Shown here: positions 1-9,089 of the stretch, piece after piece
How the letters are laid out: each line of letters opens with the position of its first letter
Numbering within the stretch: the first letter of the stretch is position 1
Assembly (NCBI GenBank): GCA_905236725.1
Contig: CAJOCT010000010.1
Location: 1 to 34,555 of the forward strand
Source of the DNA: an uncultured Selenomonadaceae bacterium
GTDB lineage: Bacteria; Bacillota; Negativicutes; Selenomonadales; Selenomonadaceae
Length of the DNA: 34,555 nucleotides
Reading direction: 5' to 3'
Translations under genes and position numbers: made by a program
The notes under the pieces: model-generated
Told to the model about the DNA's origin: nothing
The model's database searches: none
What the model saw: the letters and a program-made list of their open reading frames with translations, nothing else

Positions 1-711
1 ACGAACGGCGACGGAATTTATTCGACCGTGACGAGCGGGGATGATCTTATAGTTTCTACGGACGACGGCGGAAAAATTACTCTTGTCGGCGCGGCAGATT
101 TTTCCGATGTCAATATCACGGGAACGAAAAAAACTTCGGGCGCAGGCGTTAAGGTCAGCGGCAAAAAAATCACTCTCACTTCAGATTACAGCGACGACAG
201 TTTTTCACTTTCGGGAAAATATTCTTCAGCAGTGACGGTTGACGCTTCGGCGGCTCTCCTCGAATTAAGTATCACGGGAAATAATTTTTCAAACAGAATT
301 ATCGGAACCGCTCAAGATGACACGATAGACGGCGGCAAAGGTGCAGATACGATTTACGGCGGCGACGGCAGTGACTCGATTCTCGGCGGAAAAGGTGACG
401 ACGAACTTCACGGCAGAGAAGGTGATGACACGCTCTGGGGCGGTACGGGAAATGATGAACTTTACGGCGAAAACGGCACGGACGTTTTTTACTACAACAC
501 CGGCGAAGGCAATGATACAATTTTTGGCTACGAAGCGACTGTCGATAAAATTATTTTGGCAAGCGGCACTGTTTCCAATGTGACTTCCGACAGAAACAAT
601 AATGTCATCTTCAAGGTTGGCAGCGGACAAATTTTAGTCGCGCAGGGCGCAGACAGGGCAATAAATATTTACAATCCTTCGGGCAAAATACTCATCAATT
701 ACGAGCCTTGA
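1..711 (+). CDS. RTX / hemolysin-type calcium-binding repeat protein, C-terminal part (partial at left edge)
   Basis: The frame is open from base 1, so the gene starts outside the window; the GTG at 28 is probably internal. About 236 residues are visible. Bases ~331-486 encode five nonapeptide-type repeats of the GGxGxDxux pattern (GGKGADTIY, GGDGSDSIL, GGKGDDELH and so on), which in known RTX proteins bind calcium in a parallel beta-roll. After the repeats comes a module with a GEGNDTIFGY motif and a beta-rich tail ending ILINYEP. RTX proteins are usually exported by type I secretion with an uncleaved C-terminal signal; no transporter genes are visible here. A strong terminator follows at 735-777. 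The ending resembles the RTX protein at the right edge of the window. The substrate or role of the missing N-terminal part is unknown. Confidence 0.85.
   Translation, partial: TNGDGIYSTVTSGDDLIVSTDDGGKITLVGAADFSDVNITGTKKTSGAGVKVSGKKITLTSDYSDDSFSLSGKYSSAVTVDASAALLELSITGNNFSNRIIGTAQDDTIDGGKGADTIYGGDGSDSILGGKGDDELHGREGDDTLWGGTGNDELYGENGTDVFYYNTGEGNDTIFGYEATVDKIILASGTVSNVTSDRNNNVIFKVGSGQILVAQGADRAINIYNPSGKILINYEP
331..486 (+). repeat. 27-bp-period tandem repeats encoding RTX nonapeptides
   Basis: Successive ~27-base units beginning GGCGG(C/A) encode GGxGxDxux calcium-binding motifs within the RTX gene. The period matches nine codons, so this is coding repetition and not an intergenic array. Confidence 0.75.
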
Positions 712-734
712 AATTAAATCGGTTTAATAAAAAA

Positions 735-777
735 AATAACGCTTTGCAAAAATTCATTGCGGAGTGTTATTTTTTTT
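735..777 (+). terminator. Rho-independent terminator after the left RTX gene
   Basis: AATAACGCTTTGC (735-747) pairs with GCGGAGTGTTATT (759-771), a 13-bp stem with three G-U wobbles and an 11-nt loop, followed by a run of T to 777. It separates the RTX gene from the membrane protein gene at 817. Confidence 0.85.
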
Positions 778-816
778 GTTAAACTAAAAAAAATTTTTTT
801 TGGAAGGGTGTGAAAA

Positions 817-1449
817 ATGAGCGAAAAAAAATTGCGCTTAATAATGGCGGTCGTCGGCGTGTGCGTCACGGGCATAAATGTCGGCGTGTTTCGTTGGCTC
901 GTACTCGGAACTGACCCTTGCACATCATGGATCGTCGGCATTTCAAACATTTTCGGCGCACCGTACAGCCTTACATATCCGATTGTCTTCGCCGTGCTGT
1001 TTTTGATAGTTTTCCTGTTGCACCGCCATTACTTGGGAATCGCGACGGTTATAAACCTGTTCGGAATCGGAATCATCGCGGATCTGACGCTTGCATTGAT
1101 GGAAAGTCTTTTCAGCGATCCGAGTATGATTTTCAGAATAGTTTTGCTCGTCGTGAACGTTATAGTTTTGAGCTGGGCATCTTCCCTGTATTTTACGGCG
1201 GATTTGGGCGTTTCGGCTTATGACGCAATTGCGCTGATGGCGGCGAACGAATACAAAATTGCGCAGTTCAGAGTTTGCCGCGTCGCAACCGATATTTTCT
1301 GCGTAATATTCGGCTTTATTTTCGGCGCAGACATCGGAGTCGGCACGGTGATAACGGCGTTTATGATGGGCCCGATTGTTCAATTCTTCAACGAAAATTT
1401 CTCGGAGCCCTTGTTAAAATCTAAAAGAAAGGTCAGGCATTTAAGATGA
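817..1449 (+). CDS. YczE/YyaS/YitT-type integral membrane protein
   Basis: A 210-residue, strongly hydrophobic protein with about five or six membrane segments (roughly residues 8-30, 45-70, 75-95, 105-125, 145-175 and 180-195). The pattern of an N-terminal GTDPCTS segment, a central LYFTADLGVSAYDA stretch and a C-terminal IGVGTVITAFMMGP motif is that of the YczE/YyaS family of small bacterial membrane proteins, whose biochemical role is not established. The ATG at 817 follows a GGAAGGG ribosome site. The stop overlaps the start of the epimerase gene in an ATGA junction (1446-1449), so the two are translationally coupled. This hints at a shared role, perhaps with carbohydrates, but that is only inference from neighbourhood. 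Confidence 0.75.
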   Translation: MSEKKLRLIMAVVGVCVTGINVGVFRWLVLGTDPCTSWIVGISNIFGAPYSLTYPIVFAVLFLIVFLLHRHYLGIATVINLFGIGIIADLTLALMESLFSDPSMIFRIVLLVVNVIVLSWASSLYFTADLGVSAYDAIALMAANEYKIAQFRVCRVATDIFCVIFGFIFGADIGVGTVITAFMMGPIVQFFNENFSEPLLKSKRKVRHLR

Positions 1450-2462
1450 TTACAAAAAATTTTTTCGGCAAAACTTCGGACGGTCGTGCGGTTGATATTT
1501 ATGAACTGAAAAATTCTGCGGGCACGGCGGCGAAAATTATCACTTACGGCGGAAGGGTTCAAAGTTTTATTTTTAACGGCGTTGATGTCGTTCTCGGTTA
1601 TGACACGATTGCGGGGTACGAAAAAGACGCGGCTTATATCGGCGCACTTGTCGGGCGTTGCGCGAACAGAATCGGCGGCGCGAAGTTTGAACTGAACGGC
1701 AAAATTTATGAAATCGACAAAAACGACGCGGGAAAAAATCACCTGCACGGCGGTTTTAACGGTTTCGAGAAAAAAATTTGGTCGGCGGAAGTTGTCGGCG
1801 AAAATTTAAAATTAACCGTCGAAAGTCCGGACGGCGAGGGCGGTTATCCCGGAAATTTAAAAGCGACTGTCATTTATACTTTGACGGAAGAAAACGCGCT
1901 GGAAATTTCTTATTCGGCGACTTCGGACGCGGATACCCTCTGCAATATGACCAATCACAGTTATTTTAACTTGGACGGCGGCGGAGATATTTTAAGTCAA
2001 AAAATTCAAATTTTCGCGGACTCTTACACTTGGGCAAATGCCGAATCAGTTCCCGACGGCAGAATTTTACCTGTCGAAAATACTCCGATGGATCTGCGCG
2101 AAGTTCACAAAATCGGCGAACACATTGACGACGACTTCGACGAATTAAATTTTGGTCACGGTTACGATCATAATTTTTGCGTCGGCAAGCTCGGCGAAAT
2201 GAAAAAAGTTGCCTTTGCCGAAAGTTCTGACGGAAAAATTAAGCTGGAAGTTTTTACGACAATGCCCGGTCTTCAGTTTTACGCGGGAAATTGGCTTTCG
2301 GGAAATCCCGCAGGCAAAAACGGCGCGGCAATTTTGAATCGTACGGGTTTTGCTCTTGAGTCGCAGTTTTATCCCAACGCGATTAACTTAAAAAATTTCG
2401 ACAAACCGATTTTAAAAGCCGGCGAAACTTTTACATCAAAAACAATTTACAAACTCGGTTAA
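1446..2462 (+). CDS. galM: Aldose 1-epimerase (mutarotase)
   Basis: 338 residues, the usual length for GalM. The enzyme interconverts alpha and beta anomers of hexoses such as galactose and glucose in the cytoplasm. Family hallmarks visible are GRCANRIGGAKF (R71-F81), NHLHGG (N98-G103), the catalytic histidine in TNHSYFNLDG (H171) and the catalytic glutamate in GFALESQFYPNAIN (E305). Its ATG lies inside the stop of the preceding membrane protein gene (ATGA), so translation is coupled. It is followed by its own terminator at 2482-2528. A chemoreceptor and a sugar-binding protein gene come next, which suits a sugar-handling neighbourhood. No other Leloir-pathway genes are present. Confidence 0.93.
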   Translation: MITKNFFGKTSDGRAVDIYELKNSAGTAAKIITYGGRVQSFIFNGVDVVLGYDTIAGYEKDAAYIGALVGRCANRIGGAKFELNGKIYEIDKNDAGKNHLHGGFNGFEKKIWSAEVVGENLKLTVESPDGEGGYPGNLKATVIYTLTEENALEISYSATSDADTLCNMTNHSYFNLDGGGDILSQKIQIFADSYTWANAESVPDGRILPVENTPMDLREVHKIGEHIDDDFDELNFGHGYDHNFCVGKLGEMKKVAFAESSDGKIKLEVFTTMPGLQFYAGNWLSGNPAGKNGAAILNRTGFALESQFYPNAINLKNFDKPILKAGETFTSKTIYKLG

Positions 2463-2481
2463 TTAAAAAAAATAAATAAAA

Positions 2482-2528
2482 TTCCTGTCGCAAATAATTT
2501 TTTGCAAGCGGCAGGAAATTTTTTTTTT
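2482..2528 (+). terminator. Rho-independent terminator after galM
   Basis: TTCCTGTCGC (2482-2491) pairs with GCGGCAGGAA (2508-2517), a 10-bp stem with one wobble, followed closely by a long T run to 2528. It ends the YczE-galM transcript. A possible -35 for the next gene (TTGCAA, 2527-2532) overlaps the T run. Confidence 0.85.
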
Positions 2529-2601
2529 GCAAGGAAAAATCTTTAAAATAAATTACGTGACGAAATTTTTTTTACTGCGCGTTATTAAAAGGAGGGTTTA
2601 A

Positions 2602-4332
2602 ATGAGTAACTTAACCATTCGGCAAAAATTGTTTCTCGTTTTTATTTTGCTGATAATTGCGTTTATCGGCAACGGCGTTTATTCGGCGTTAAGTCTTTCG
2701 TCGATAAATGACGGCGCGTTGAGAATTGCGACGCAACATTTGCAGGGCGTTATATCCGCTTCGGAGTCGAGCCGCTCAATGAGTGATTATCGTCAGGGCG
2801 AATACGCTGTCATTGACGCGACGACTTTGCCCGCAAGAATTTTTGCCGCACAACAGACGAAAAAATTGGCGGATCAAATCGACATTACTTTTGATTCTGT
2901 TCAGCCGAATCTTGAGGGCGAAATTGTCGGGGACTTTAACGAAATGCGCGATGCTTGGAATCAGTACAAAGCAAATTCCAACAAAGTCATCGACCTTGCC
3001 AAAGAAGGAAATGTCGCCGAAGCCCGACGACTTGTCGAAACTTCAATCGACAAATACACGATTATCGGCGCGAAGTTGAATAAAATTCTTGATAACCGAA
3101 AAGATTTCATTCACGCTGAAGTTGTCGAAAGTTCGGCAAAATATAATCAGACGCGAATAATTTTAATCGTCAGCATTGTTATCGTCGTTTTGTTTTCGAT
3201 TTTTATGGCGATTGCGCTCACGAAATCTATTTTGACTTCGATTAACTATCTTTCAGACGTTTCAAAAGAACTTGCGGACGGAAATTTGACTGTCGAGGCA
3301 AAGGCGCAAACTAATGATGAATTCGGACAACTCACGGAAATTTACGCCAATACTATTGAAAAACTTCGCTCACTTATCGAAAACATTCAACATAACGCGA
3401 AGGATGCATCAACCTTCGCCGCACAACTCAACGAAAACGCCTCTCAAAGCGCGATTGCCACTCAACAGGTCGCCGCGTCAATCGGCAACGTTGCGGACAA
3501 TGCGAATAAACAGGGCGTGGCGGTTGAACAATCGACTGAAGAAATTCGCGCCTTCGCAAAACTTCTTCAAGACTTCGAGGAAAAGGCAAATTCTTCTGTA
3601 ACTTCCGCCAAACACGTTGAAGACATCGCGGAGTCGGGACGCGCGGCAGTTCGCGGGGCAGTTGATCAAATGTCAGCCGTTGCGGACAGCGTCGAAACTT
3701 CCGCGCAGGTTATTAAAAAACTTTCCGAGCGTTCAACTCAAATCGGCGAAATAAGTTCGACCATTGCAAACATCGCCGAGCAGACGAATTTATTGGCGTT
3801 GAATGCGGCGATAGAGGCGGCGCGTGCAGGTGAACACGGCAGAGGTTTTGCCGTCGTTTCGGACGAGGTCAGAAAACTTGCTGAAGGTTCCAACCTTGCC
3901 GCGTCACAAATTGCCGAACTTATTACGACTATTCAAGACGAGATGAAAGAGGCTCTGGAACAAATGGAGCGCGGCAACAATGAAGTTGAAAGTGGCAAAA
4001 TCGTTGTCGCGGCGGCGGGCGATTCTTTCAAAAACATTAACGACGCAATAACCGAATTGACCGCCCACGCCGAAGAAATTTTGAACAACGCGCAGGTTGC
4101 TTCCACCCGCGTCGATAAACTTGTTGAAACTATGGACGAACTCAATAAATCCAGTAAAGATGTCAGCGCGGAGACAGAATCCGTCAGCGCGGCAACTGAA
4201 GAACAATCCGCCTCAATCGACGAGGTTGCGGGTGCAAGTCAAAAACTTTCCGAACTTGCCGAAGCTCTCACCGATTCCACTGCGAAATTTAAAATTTTCA
4301 AGGGCGCGGATCGAATTAAAAATTATGATTGA
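2602..4332 (+). CDS. Methyl-accepting chemotaxis protein
   Basis: A 576-residue transmembrane chemoreceptor. A short cytoplasmic start and TM1 (residues ~9-30) precede a ~150-residue periplasmic helical sensor (4HB_MCP type) and TM2 (~186-207), followed by a HAMP domain (~208-260) and the long coiled-coil signalling domain. The highly conserved CheA/CheW-contact hairpin is visible around residues 390-430 ([20 protein letters not shown] then [13 protein letters not shown]). No C-terminal CheR/CheB-binding pentapeptide is present; the protein ends IKNYD. A very good AAAGGAGGG site precedes the ATG. The sugar-binding lipoprotein gene begins 9 bases downstream, so the two probably form one transcript. 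The ligand is unknown, but the neighbour suggests it could act through a binding protein. Confidence 0.95.
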   Translation: MSNLTIRQKLFLVFILLIIAFIGNGVYSALSLSSINDGALRIATQHLQGVISASESSRSMSDYRQGEYAVIDATTLPARIFAAQQTKKLADQIDITFDSVQPNLEGEIVGDFNEMRDAWNQYKANSNKVIDLAKEGNVAEARRLVETSIDKYTIIGAKLNKILDNRKDFIHAEVVESSAKYNQTRIILIVSIVIVVLFSIFMAIALTKSILTSINYLSDVSKELADGNLTVEAKAQTNDEFGQLTEIYANTIEKLRSLIENIQHNAKDASTFAAQLNENASQSAIATQQVAASIGNVADNANKQGVAVEQSTEEIRAFAKLLQDFEEKANSSVTSAKHVEDIAESGRAAVRGAVDQMSAVADSVETSAQVIKKLSERSTQIGEISSTIANIAEQTNLLALNAAIEAARAGEHGRGFAVVSDEVRKLAEGSNLAASQIAELITTIQDEMKEALEQMERGNNEVESGKIVVAAAGDSFKNINDAITELTAHAEEILNNAQVASTRVDKLVETMDELNKSSKDVSAETESVSAATEEQSASIDEVAGASQKLSELAEALTDSTAKFKIFKGADRIKNYD

Positions 4333-4340
4333 GGTGAAAA

Positions 4341-4372
4341 GATGGAAAGATGGAAAGATGGAAAGATGAAAA
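4341..4372 (+). repeat. Four 8-base units GATGGAAA carrying successive ATG codons
   Basis: Three perfect GATGGAAA units and one GATGAAAA unit span the start of the sugar-binding protein gene. They place ATGs at 4342, 4350, 4358 and 4366; only 4342 and 4366 share the reading frame of the gene. The tract begins nine bases after the MCP stop codon. Confidence 0.85.
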
Positions 4373-5382
4373 GTAATTTTGTAAAAATTTTTACCGCCGC
4401 ACTGATTTTGATTTTTAGTTCGATTGTCGGCGGTTGTATCGGCGATTCGGCAGATTCGGGCGAAAAATCTGTTGCAGTCTGTTTTCCGAATACAACGCCG
4501 AGTTGGCAACGTAACGGCGATTCACTCAAAAAACTTCTTGAGGACGAAAATTTCACCGTCAACATTCAATTTGCAGGCGATGTAAATCAGCAGAAAAGCC
4601 AGGTCGCCGAAGCTATCGAAACAAAACCGAAATGCCTTGTAGTCGGCGCGATTGACTCCGCCGCCTTCGCCGAAACTCTTGAAAAGGCGAAAGAATGTAA
4701 TATCCCCGTCATTGCGTTCGACAGAATTATTATGGGAACGGACGCGGTCAGTTATTACGCCAGCTTTGACAACGACGCAATCGGCGAAGGAATGGGACTT
4801 TACATTGAGGCCGCTTTAAATTTAAAGAGTGGCGCGGGACCTTTCAACATTGAACTTTTTGCGGGCGGTCCTTCAGATAACAACGCGCATATTTTTTTCA
4901 GTCAGACGATGAAAATTCTTGAGCCGTATTTCAGGAGCGGGCAACTTGTTTGTCAGTCCGGGCAAAAAGATTTTAATTCTTGTGCCGTTGCCGACTGGAA
5001 CAGTGCCAACGCTCGTCCGCGCATTCAAAAAATTCTCGCGCAAAACTACGCGGATAAAACTTTGAACGTCGTTTTAAGCCCGAATGACGACATTGCAGGC
5101 GTTATCATCGACGAAATTCAAAAAGCCGGCAAACCTCCCGTTTTGATTTCCGGACTTGACGGAGACCCCGCCGCTTATGAGCGAATTAAAGCCGGTCTGC
5201 AAACTTTCACGATTAACAAAGACCCCGACGTTTTGACCGTAAAATGCGTGCGAATGATTAAAGCCGTTGTCGAGGGAACTCAACCCGACATCAATGACGT
5301 TTCGACCTACAACAACGGCGTTATCACCGTCCCCGCCTACCTTTGCACGCCGCAAATTATCGACAAAACGAATGTGAAGTAG
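4342..5382 (+). CDS. Sugar-binding lipoprotein (periplasmic-binding-protein type I, ChvE/XylF-like)
   Basis: 346 residues. A hydrophobic leader ends in a lipobox (IVGGC, Cys at about residue 32), so the mature protein should be lipid-anchored. The body follows the Peripla_BP_4 fold of ABC sugar receptors: SVAVCFPNTTPSWQRNG at the first strand, VVGAIDSAAFAETLEKAKE and IPVIAFDRI in the N-lobe, NDDIAGVIIDEI and VLISGLDGDPAA in the C-lobe. Its closest functional relatives bind monosaccharides such as xylose, glucose or galactose. No permease or ATPase gene is adjacent, and the preceding gene is a chemoreceptor, so it may serve taxis instead of transport. GAGGTG at 4331-4336 favours the ATG at 4342, but the in-frame ATG at 4366 is an alternative. 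The stop codon opens a 7-base repeat tract. Confidence 0.88.
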   Translation: MERWKDGKMKSNFVKIFTAALILIFSSIVGGCIGDSADSGEKSVAVCFPNTTPSWQRNGDSLKKLLEDENFTVNIQFAGDVNQQKSQVAEAIETKPKCLVVGAIDSAAFAETLEKAKECNIPVIAFDRIIMGTDAVSYYASFDNDAIGEGMGLYIEAALNLKSGAGPFNIELFAGGPSDNNAHIFFSQTMKILEPYFRSGQLVCQSGQKDFNSCAVADWNSANARPRIQKILAQNYADKTLNVVLSPNDDIAGVIIDEIQKAGKPPVLISGLDGDPAAYERIKAGLQTFTINKDPDVLTVKCVRMIKAVVEGTQPDINDVSTYNNGVITVPAYLCTPQIIDKTNVK

Positions 5383-5422
5383 TGATTAGTGGACAGTGGA
5401 CAGTGATTAGTGGTTAGTTTTT
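5381..5422 (+). repeat. Degenerate 7-base tandem repeat at the stop codon of the binding-protein gene
   Basis: Units read AGTGATT, AGTGGAC, AGTGGAC, AGTGATT, AGTGGTT, AGTTTTT. The tract starts within the TAG stop (5380-5382). Its fourth unit forms the left arm of the terminator at 5402-5445. It belongs to the same class as the tracts at 19940, 20359, 24545 and 32360. Confidence 0.7.
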
Positions 5423-5445
5423 GAAAGCTGATCACTATTTTTTTT
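5402..5445 (+). terminator. Repeat-derived terminator hairpin after the binding-protein gene
   Basis: AGTGATTAG (5402-5410) pairs with CTGATCACT (5428-5436), one wobble, followed by a run of T to 5445. The left arm is part of the 7-base repeat tract, so the repeat appears to supply a terminator. Confidence 0.6.
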
Positions 5446-5462
5446 CGAAAGGGGAATTTTTT

Positions 5463-6530
5463 TTGGCGAAGTGGATATTTTTGGGCGACGATTCAAGATT
5501 TATTTTCATCAGCAGACTTTTGCAAATTCCGATTGAAGAAATTGACGGCGCAAAAACTTTGATAATTCGGCGCGGAGAAAAAATTTTTTCGCAAGAAATT
5601 TCCGGCGAAGGAAATTTAATTTTGTCGAGTTATTTTTTGCCGCCGAAAACTGAAATTTTTTTGCCGACTTATTCCGACGAGATAAATTTTGACACGGAAA
5701 ATTTTGACAACTGCGCGATTTTTGAAATGTTTCCCTTCGGCAAGGAATCGACAGAAAATTTTGCGCGGTTGATGAAAAATTATCCCGCGACGCTTTTTGT
5801 TATGGCGGACGTTGAGGACGAAGATGAAGATTCGCCCGTCGGTCTTGACGCGATAAAAAAAATTTTTCTCAAAAAAAATCGAGACGTTTTAATTTTTCGT
5901 GATGACGAAGATATTTTGAAAGTTCTGCACTGGCATAAACCTTTGGCGGCAGACATCGTCGATTTTTTGCGCGAAGAGTTTCAGGAAATGTACACGCGCG
6001 TTGACGAATTTTACGGCGATTACGAAATTTTTTTGAGCGAACAGAAAATTGACGGCTTTTTGAGTGCCTCTGCAAAAAATAAAATCACCGATTTTTCCGT
6101 CGTTCGCGGTCAAAATCATATCTGGATGAGTTACAGGGCCGCCGCGCTGAATTTTTTCTTCCCCGCGAAAAGTCTGATCGATTTTTATCGGTGCACACTC
6201 TATCAAACCGAAAATTCTCTTGCCGCGATGATTTGGAATGTTGCGGCGGATTGCGCGAAACTCAACGAAAAACTTTATAAAAAATTTGAATCGCTCTTGA
6301 AAACGCCGAAAAAATTTCAATCGCTCGTAAATTCCGGCGAAATGTATTCGGAGCATATGTATCGCGTTTTAATTCGACCGGGCGGCAGGTTCGCGGAAAT
6401 CGACAAAGTTTTTTTCTCAATCTGCGAAAATTTTTTCAAAAACGACGCACGCGAAATTTTATTTTCTGAATTAAAAGCGCATTACAAGGATTTGAAAAAA
6501 ATTTTGAATGACCGCACAAAAATTTCTTGA
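5463..6530 (+). CDS. Protein of unknown function, ~355 residues
   Basis: I do not recognise this protein. The frame is open from 5421, but the best start is the TTG at 5463, eight bases after GAAAGGGG, giving an N-terminus MAKWIFLGDD. It has no signal peptide or membrane segment. It is rich in Phe, Lys, Asp and Glu, with an acidic patch EDEDEDS near residue 120 and a C-terminal helical half containing WMSYRAAALNFFFPAKSL and repeated FFK/FESLLK-type segments. The first ~70 residues look like a small alpha/beta or beta domain. It lies between a repeat-derived terminator and the gyrA promoter, so it is probably transcribed alone. Codon use matches the neighbours. A cytoplasmic role is likely; nothing more can be said from sequence. 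Confidence 0.7.
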   Translation: MAKWIFLGDDSRFIFISRLLQIPIEEIDGAKTLIIRRGEKIFSQEISGEGNLILSSYFLPPKTEIFLPTYSDEINFDTENFDNCAIFEMFPFGKESTENFARLMKNYPATLFVMADVEDEDEDSPVGLDAIKKIFLKKNRDVLIFRDDEDILKVLHWHKPLAADIVDFLREEFQEMYTRVDEFYGDYEIFLSEQKIDGFLSASAKNKITDFSVVRGQNHIWMSYRAAALNFFFPAKSLIDFYRCTLYQTENSLAAMIWNVAADCAKLNEKLYKKFESLLKTPKKFQSLVNSGEMYSEHMYRVLIRPGGRFAEIDKVFFSICENFFKNDAREILFSELKAHYKDLKKILNDRTKIS

Positions 6531-6541
6531 GCGAAAATTCC

Positions 6542-6569
6542 TTGACTGCCGAAAAAGTTGTGTTAAAAT
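6542..6569 (+). promoter_or_regulatory. Sigma-70-type promoter for gyrA
   Basis: TTGACT (6542-6547) and TAAAAT (6564-6569) are 16 bases apart, about 60 bases upstream of the GTG start of gyrA. Confidence 0.6.
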
Positions 6570-6632
6570 TATTTTTAATACAATCGGCAATTTTTTTTTG
6601 CCCGAGGTATAAAAAAATAACGGGGTGAGAAT

Positions 6633-9077
6633 GTGGAAGAATTGGAATATATGCACGGGAATATTGTCCCCGTGAATCTCGAACACGAGATGAAATTTTC
6701 TTACATAGATTATGCGATGTCGGTTATAGTTTCGCGGGCTCTGCCGGACGTTCGCGACGGCTTGAAACCTGTTCACCGCAGAATTTTGTACGCGATGCAG
6801 GAAGCGGGTATGACTTCGACAAAGCCTTACAAAAAATCCGCGCGTATCGTCGGTGAAGTTTTGGGTAAATATCACCCGCACGGCGACACTTCTGTTTATG
6901 ACGCGATTGTCAGAATGGCGCAGGATTTTTCAATGCGCTATCAACTTGCGGACGGTCACGGAAATTTCGGCTCGGTTGACGGAGACCCGGCGGCTGCAAT
7001 GCGTTACACCGAAGTCAGAATGTCGAAAATTTCCGAATTGATGTTGCAAGACATTGAAAAAGAAACCGTTGACTTTGTGCCGAATTACGACGAATCTTTG
7101 AATGAACCTTCAGTACTTCCCGCAAAATTCCCGCAACTTTTGGTAAACGGCACTTCGGGAATCGCTGTAGGTATGGCGACGAATATTCCCCCGCACAATA
7201 TGCGCGAAGTTATCGACGCGACTTTGATGTTAATCGATAATCCCGACGCGAGGCTTTCCGAACTTATGACGAAAATTAAAGGTCCCGACTTTCCGACGGC
7301 GGCGCAAATTCTCGGCACGGACGGAATTTTGGACGCTTACAGCACGGGACGCGGCTCGATTAAAATGCGGGCGAAAACTTCAATCGAAACTTTATCGAAC
7401 GGCAAACCGCGAATTGTCGTTACCGAACTGCCTTACCAAGTCAACAAAGCTCGACTGATTGAAAAAATCGCCGATTTAGTCCGCGAAAAAACTGTTGAGG
7501 GCATTACCGATCTGCGAGACGAATCCGATCGCGACGGAATGAGAATTGTCATCGACTTGCGCCGCGACACCAATCCGCAAATTTTACTTAATCAACTTTA
7601 CAAGCATACTCCCATGCAAGATTCTTTCGGCGTTATAATGTTGGCTCTCGTCAACGGACGGCCGCAAGTTTTGACGCTGATTCAAGTTTTGCAAAATTAC
7701 ATAAAGCATCAAAAAGAAATCGTCACCCGCCGCACTCAATACGATTTGAAAAAGGCTAAGGCTCGCGCTCACATTCTCGAAGGTTTGACAAAGGCGATTG
7801 AAAATCTCGACGCGGTTATTAAAACCGTTCGCGAAAGTTCAAACACTTTAAGCGCGAAATCCGAACTCGTCGAAAAATTTTCTCTTACCGATATTCAAGC
7901 GCAGGCGATTTTAGATTTACGTTTGCAAAAATTGACGGGTCTTGAACGCGAAAAAATTGAGACCGAATATAAAGAAATTAAAATCGCCATCGAAAATTTC
8001 AACGCGATTCTTGCCGACGAAAATAAAATTCTCGAAATTATTAAATCTGAACTTCTCGCCGTCAAAGAAAAATTCGGCGACGAAAGACGCACTGAAATTA
8101 TCGAAGAAGAGGGCGCGAAGAAATTTTCTGCGGAAGATTTAATTCACGACGACGATATTGTTGTCACCTTGACTCGCGGCGGTTATGTCAAACGAATCGG
8201 CTTGAGTACTTATAAAAATCAAAAGCGCGGCGGCGTCGGGATTACCGGAATGAGTACGAAGGCGGAAGACGTTGTCGAACATATTTTAATAACGACGAAT
8301 CATCAAACAATTTTATTTTTCACGAATCAGGGCAGAGTTTTTCCGCTCAAGGCTTATCAAATTGCGGAGGCGGGACGAACTGCGAAAGGTCTGCACATAA
8401 GCAATTTAATTCCCATGGACTCGAATGAAATTGTCACCGCGCTGATTAAAGTTAAAGAGTACGACCCCGAAAGATTTTTGTTTATGGCGACTAAAAAAGG
8501 AATGGTCAAGAAAACTCAACTTTCAGAATTCAGCTCAATGCCCAAGCGCGGAATTATCGCTCTCAAACTTCGCAAGGGTGATGAACTTATCGGCGTGAAA
8601 TTTACCGAAGGCGAAAGAAATATAATTCTCGGCACGGCGAAGGGCAAGGCGATTGTTTTCGACGAAGAGGAAGTCCGCTCAATGGGCAGGGCTGCTCACG
8701 GCGTAAGAGGAATCAATCTTCAGCCGGGCGATTTTGTTGTCGGAATGGATAAACTCAAAAAAGATGCCGAAGTTTTGGTCGTCAGCTCGGAAGGTTACGG
8801 AAAACGCACTCCGACTGAAGATTATCGCCCGCAATCGCGCAACGGCAAAGGCTTAATCACCATGAAAGTTACCGAAAAAACCGGCGACGTTGTCGGAATT
8901 AAAGTTGTCCGCCCCGATCAAGAATTGATGTTGGTGACGACTGAAGGACTTGTTATCAGAATGAACGTCGAAGATATTTCCGTCATAAGTCGAAACACTC
9001 AAGGCGTAACGCTGATGAAAACCAAGCCCGACGATAAAGTTGCCGCACTCGCCACCGTTACTTTGAAAAACGATTGA
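6633..9077 (+). CDS. gyrA: DNA gyrase subunit A
   Basis: 814 residues, full length. GyrA forms the breakage-reunion part of gyrase (A2B2), which introduces negative supercoils using ATP. The N-terminal domain shows [18 protein letters not shown] (R35-L52) and the active-site tyrosine in [12 protein letters not shown] (Y125). The quinolone-determining loop reads [10 protein letters not shown] (81-90), so the position equivalent to E. coli Ser83 is Thr86 and Asp87 is conserved as Asp90. The C-terminal beta-pinwheel contains a GyrA-box, QKRGGVG (530-536), diagnostic of gyrase over topoisomerase IV although the last basic residue is Val. GTG start behind GGGGTG. gyrB is not in the window. A HAD phosphatase gene follows 12 bases later, probably co-transcribed. 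Confidence 0.97.
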   Translation: MEELEYMHGNIVPVNLEHEMKFSYIDYAMSVIVSRALPDVRDGLKPVHRRILYAMQEAGMTSTKPYKKSARIVGEVLGKYHPHGDTSVYDAIVRMAQDFSMRYQLADGHGNFGSVDGDPAAAMRYTEVRMSKISELMLQDIEKETVDFVPNYDESLNEPSVLPAKFPQLLVNGTSGIAVGMATNIPPHNMREVIDATLMLIDNPDARLSELMTKIKGPDFPTAAQILGTDGILDAYSTGRGSIKMRAKTSIETLSNGKPRIVVTELPYQVNKARLIEKIADLVREKTVEGITDLRDESDRDGMRIVIDLRRDTNPQILLNQLYKHTPMQDSFGVIMLALVNGRPQVLTLIQVLQNYIKHQKEIVTRRTQYDLKKAKARAHILEGLTKAIENLDAVIKTVRESSNTLSAKSELVEKFSLTDIQAQAILDLRLQKLTGLEREKIETEYKEIKIAIENFNAILADENKILEIIKSELLAVKEKFGDERRTEIIEEEGAKKFSAEDLIHDDDIVVTLTRGGYVKRIGLSTYKNQKRGGVGITGMSTKAEDVVEHILITTNHQTILFFTNQGRVFPLKAYQIAEAGRTAKGLHISNLIPMDSNEIVTALIKVKEYDPERFLFMATKKGMVKKTQLSEFSSMPKRGIIALKLRKGDELIGVKFTEGERNIILGTAKGKAIVFDEEEVRSMGRAAHGVRGINLQPGDFVVGMDKLKKDAEVLVVSSEGYGKRTPTEDYRPQSRNGKGLITMKVTEKTGDVVGIKVVRPDQELMLVTTEGLVIRMNVEDISVISRNTQGVTLMKTKPDDKVAALATVTLKND

Positions 9078-9089
9078 GGAGAAATTTTT

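Noticed and set aside
331-486. Regular repeats that could be taken for a CRISPR array
   Set aside because: Units are degenerate, in frame and encode calcium-binding nonapeptides; there are no unique spacers of constant length and no cas genes.
289-630. Open frames antisense to the left RTX gene
   Set aside because: They mirror the 27-base coding repeats (repeated VRxxL/RRxS patterns), have no ribosome site, and vanish outside the repeat region.
6633-9077. Assignment as topoisomerase IV subunit A (parC)
   Set aside because: The GyrA-box QKRGGVG, full-length C-terminal pinwheel and overall sequence fit gyrase.
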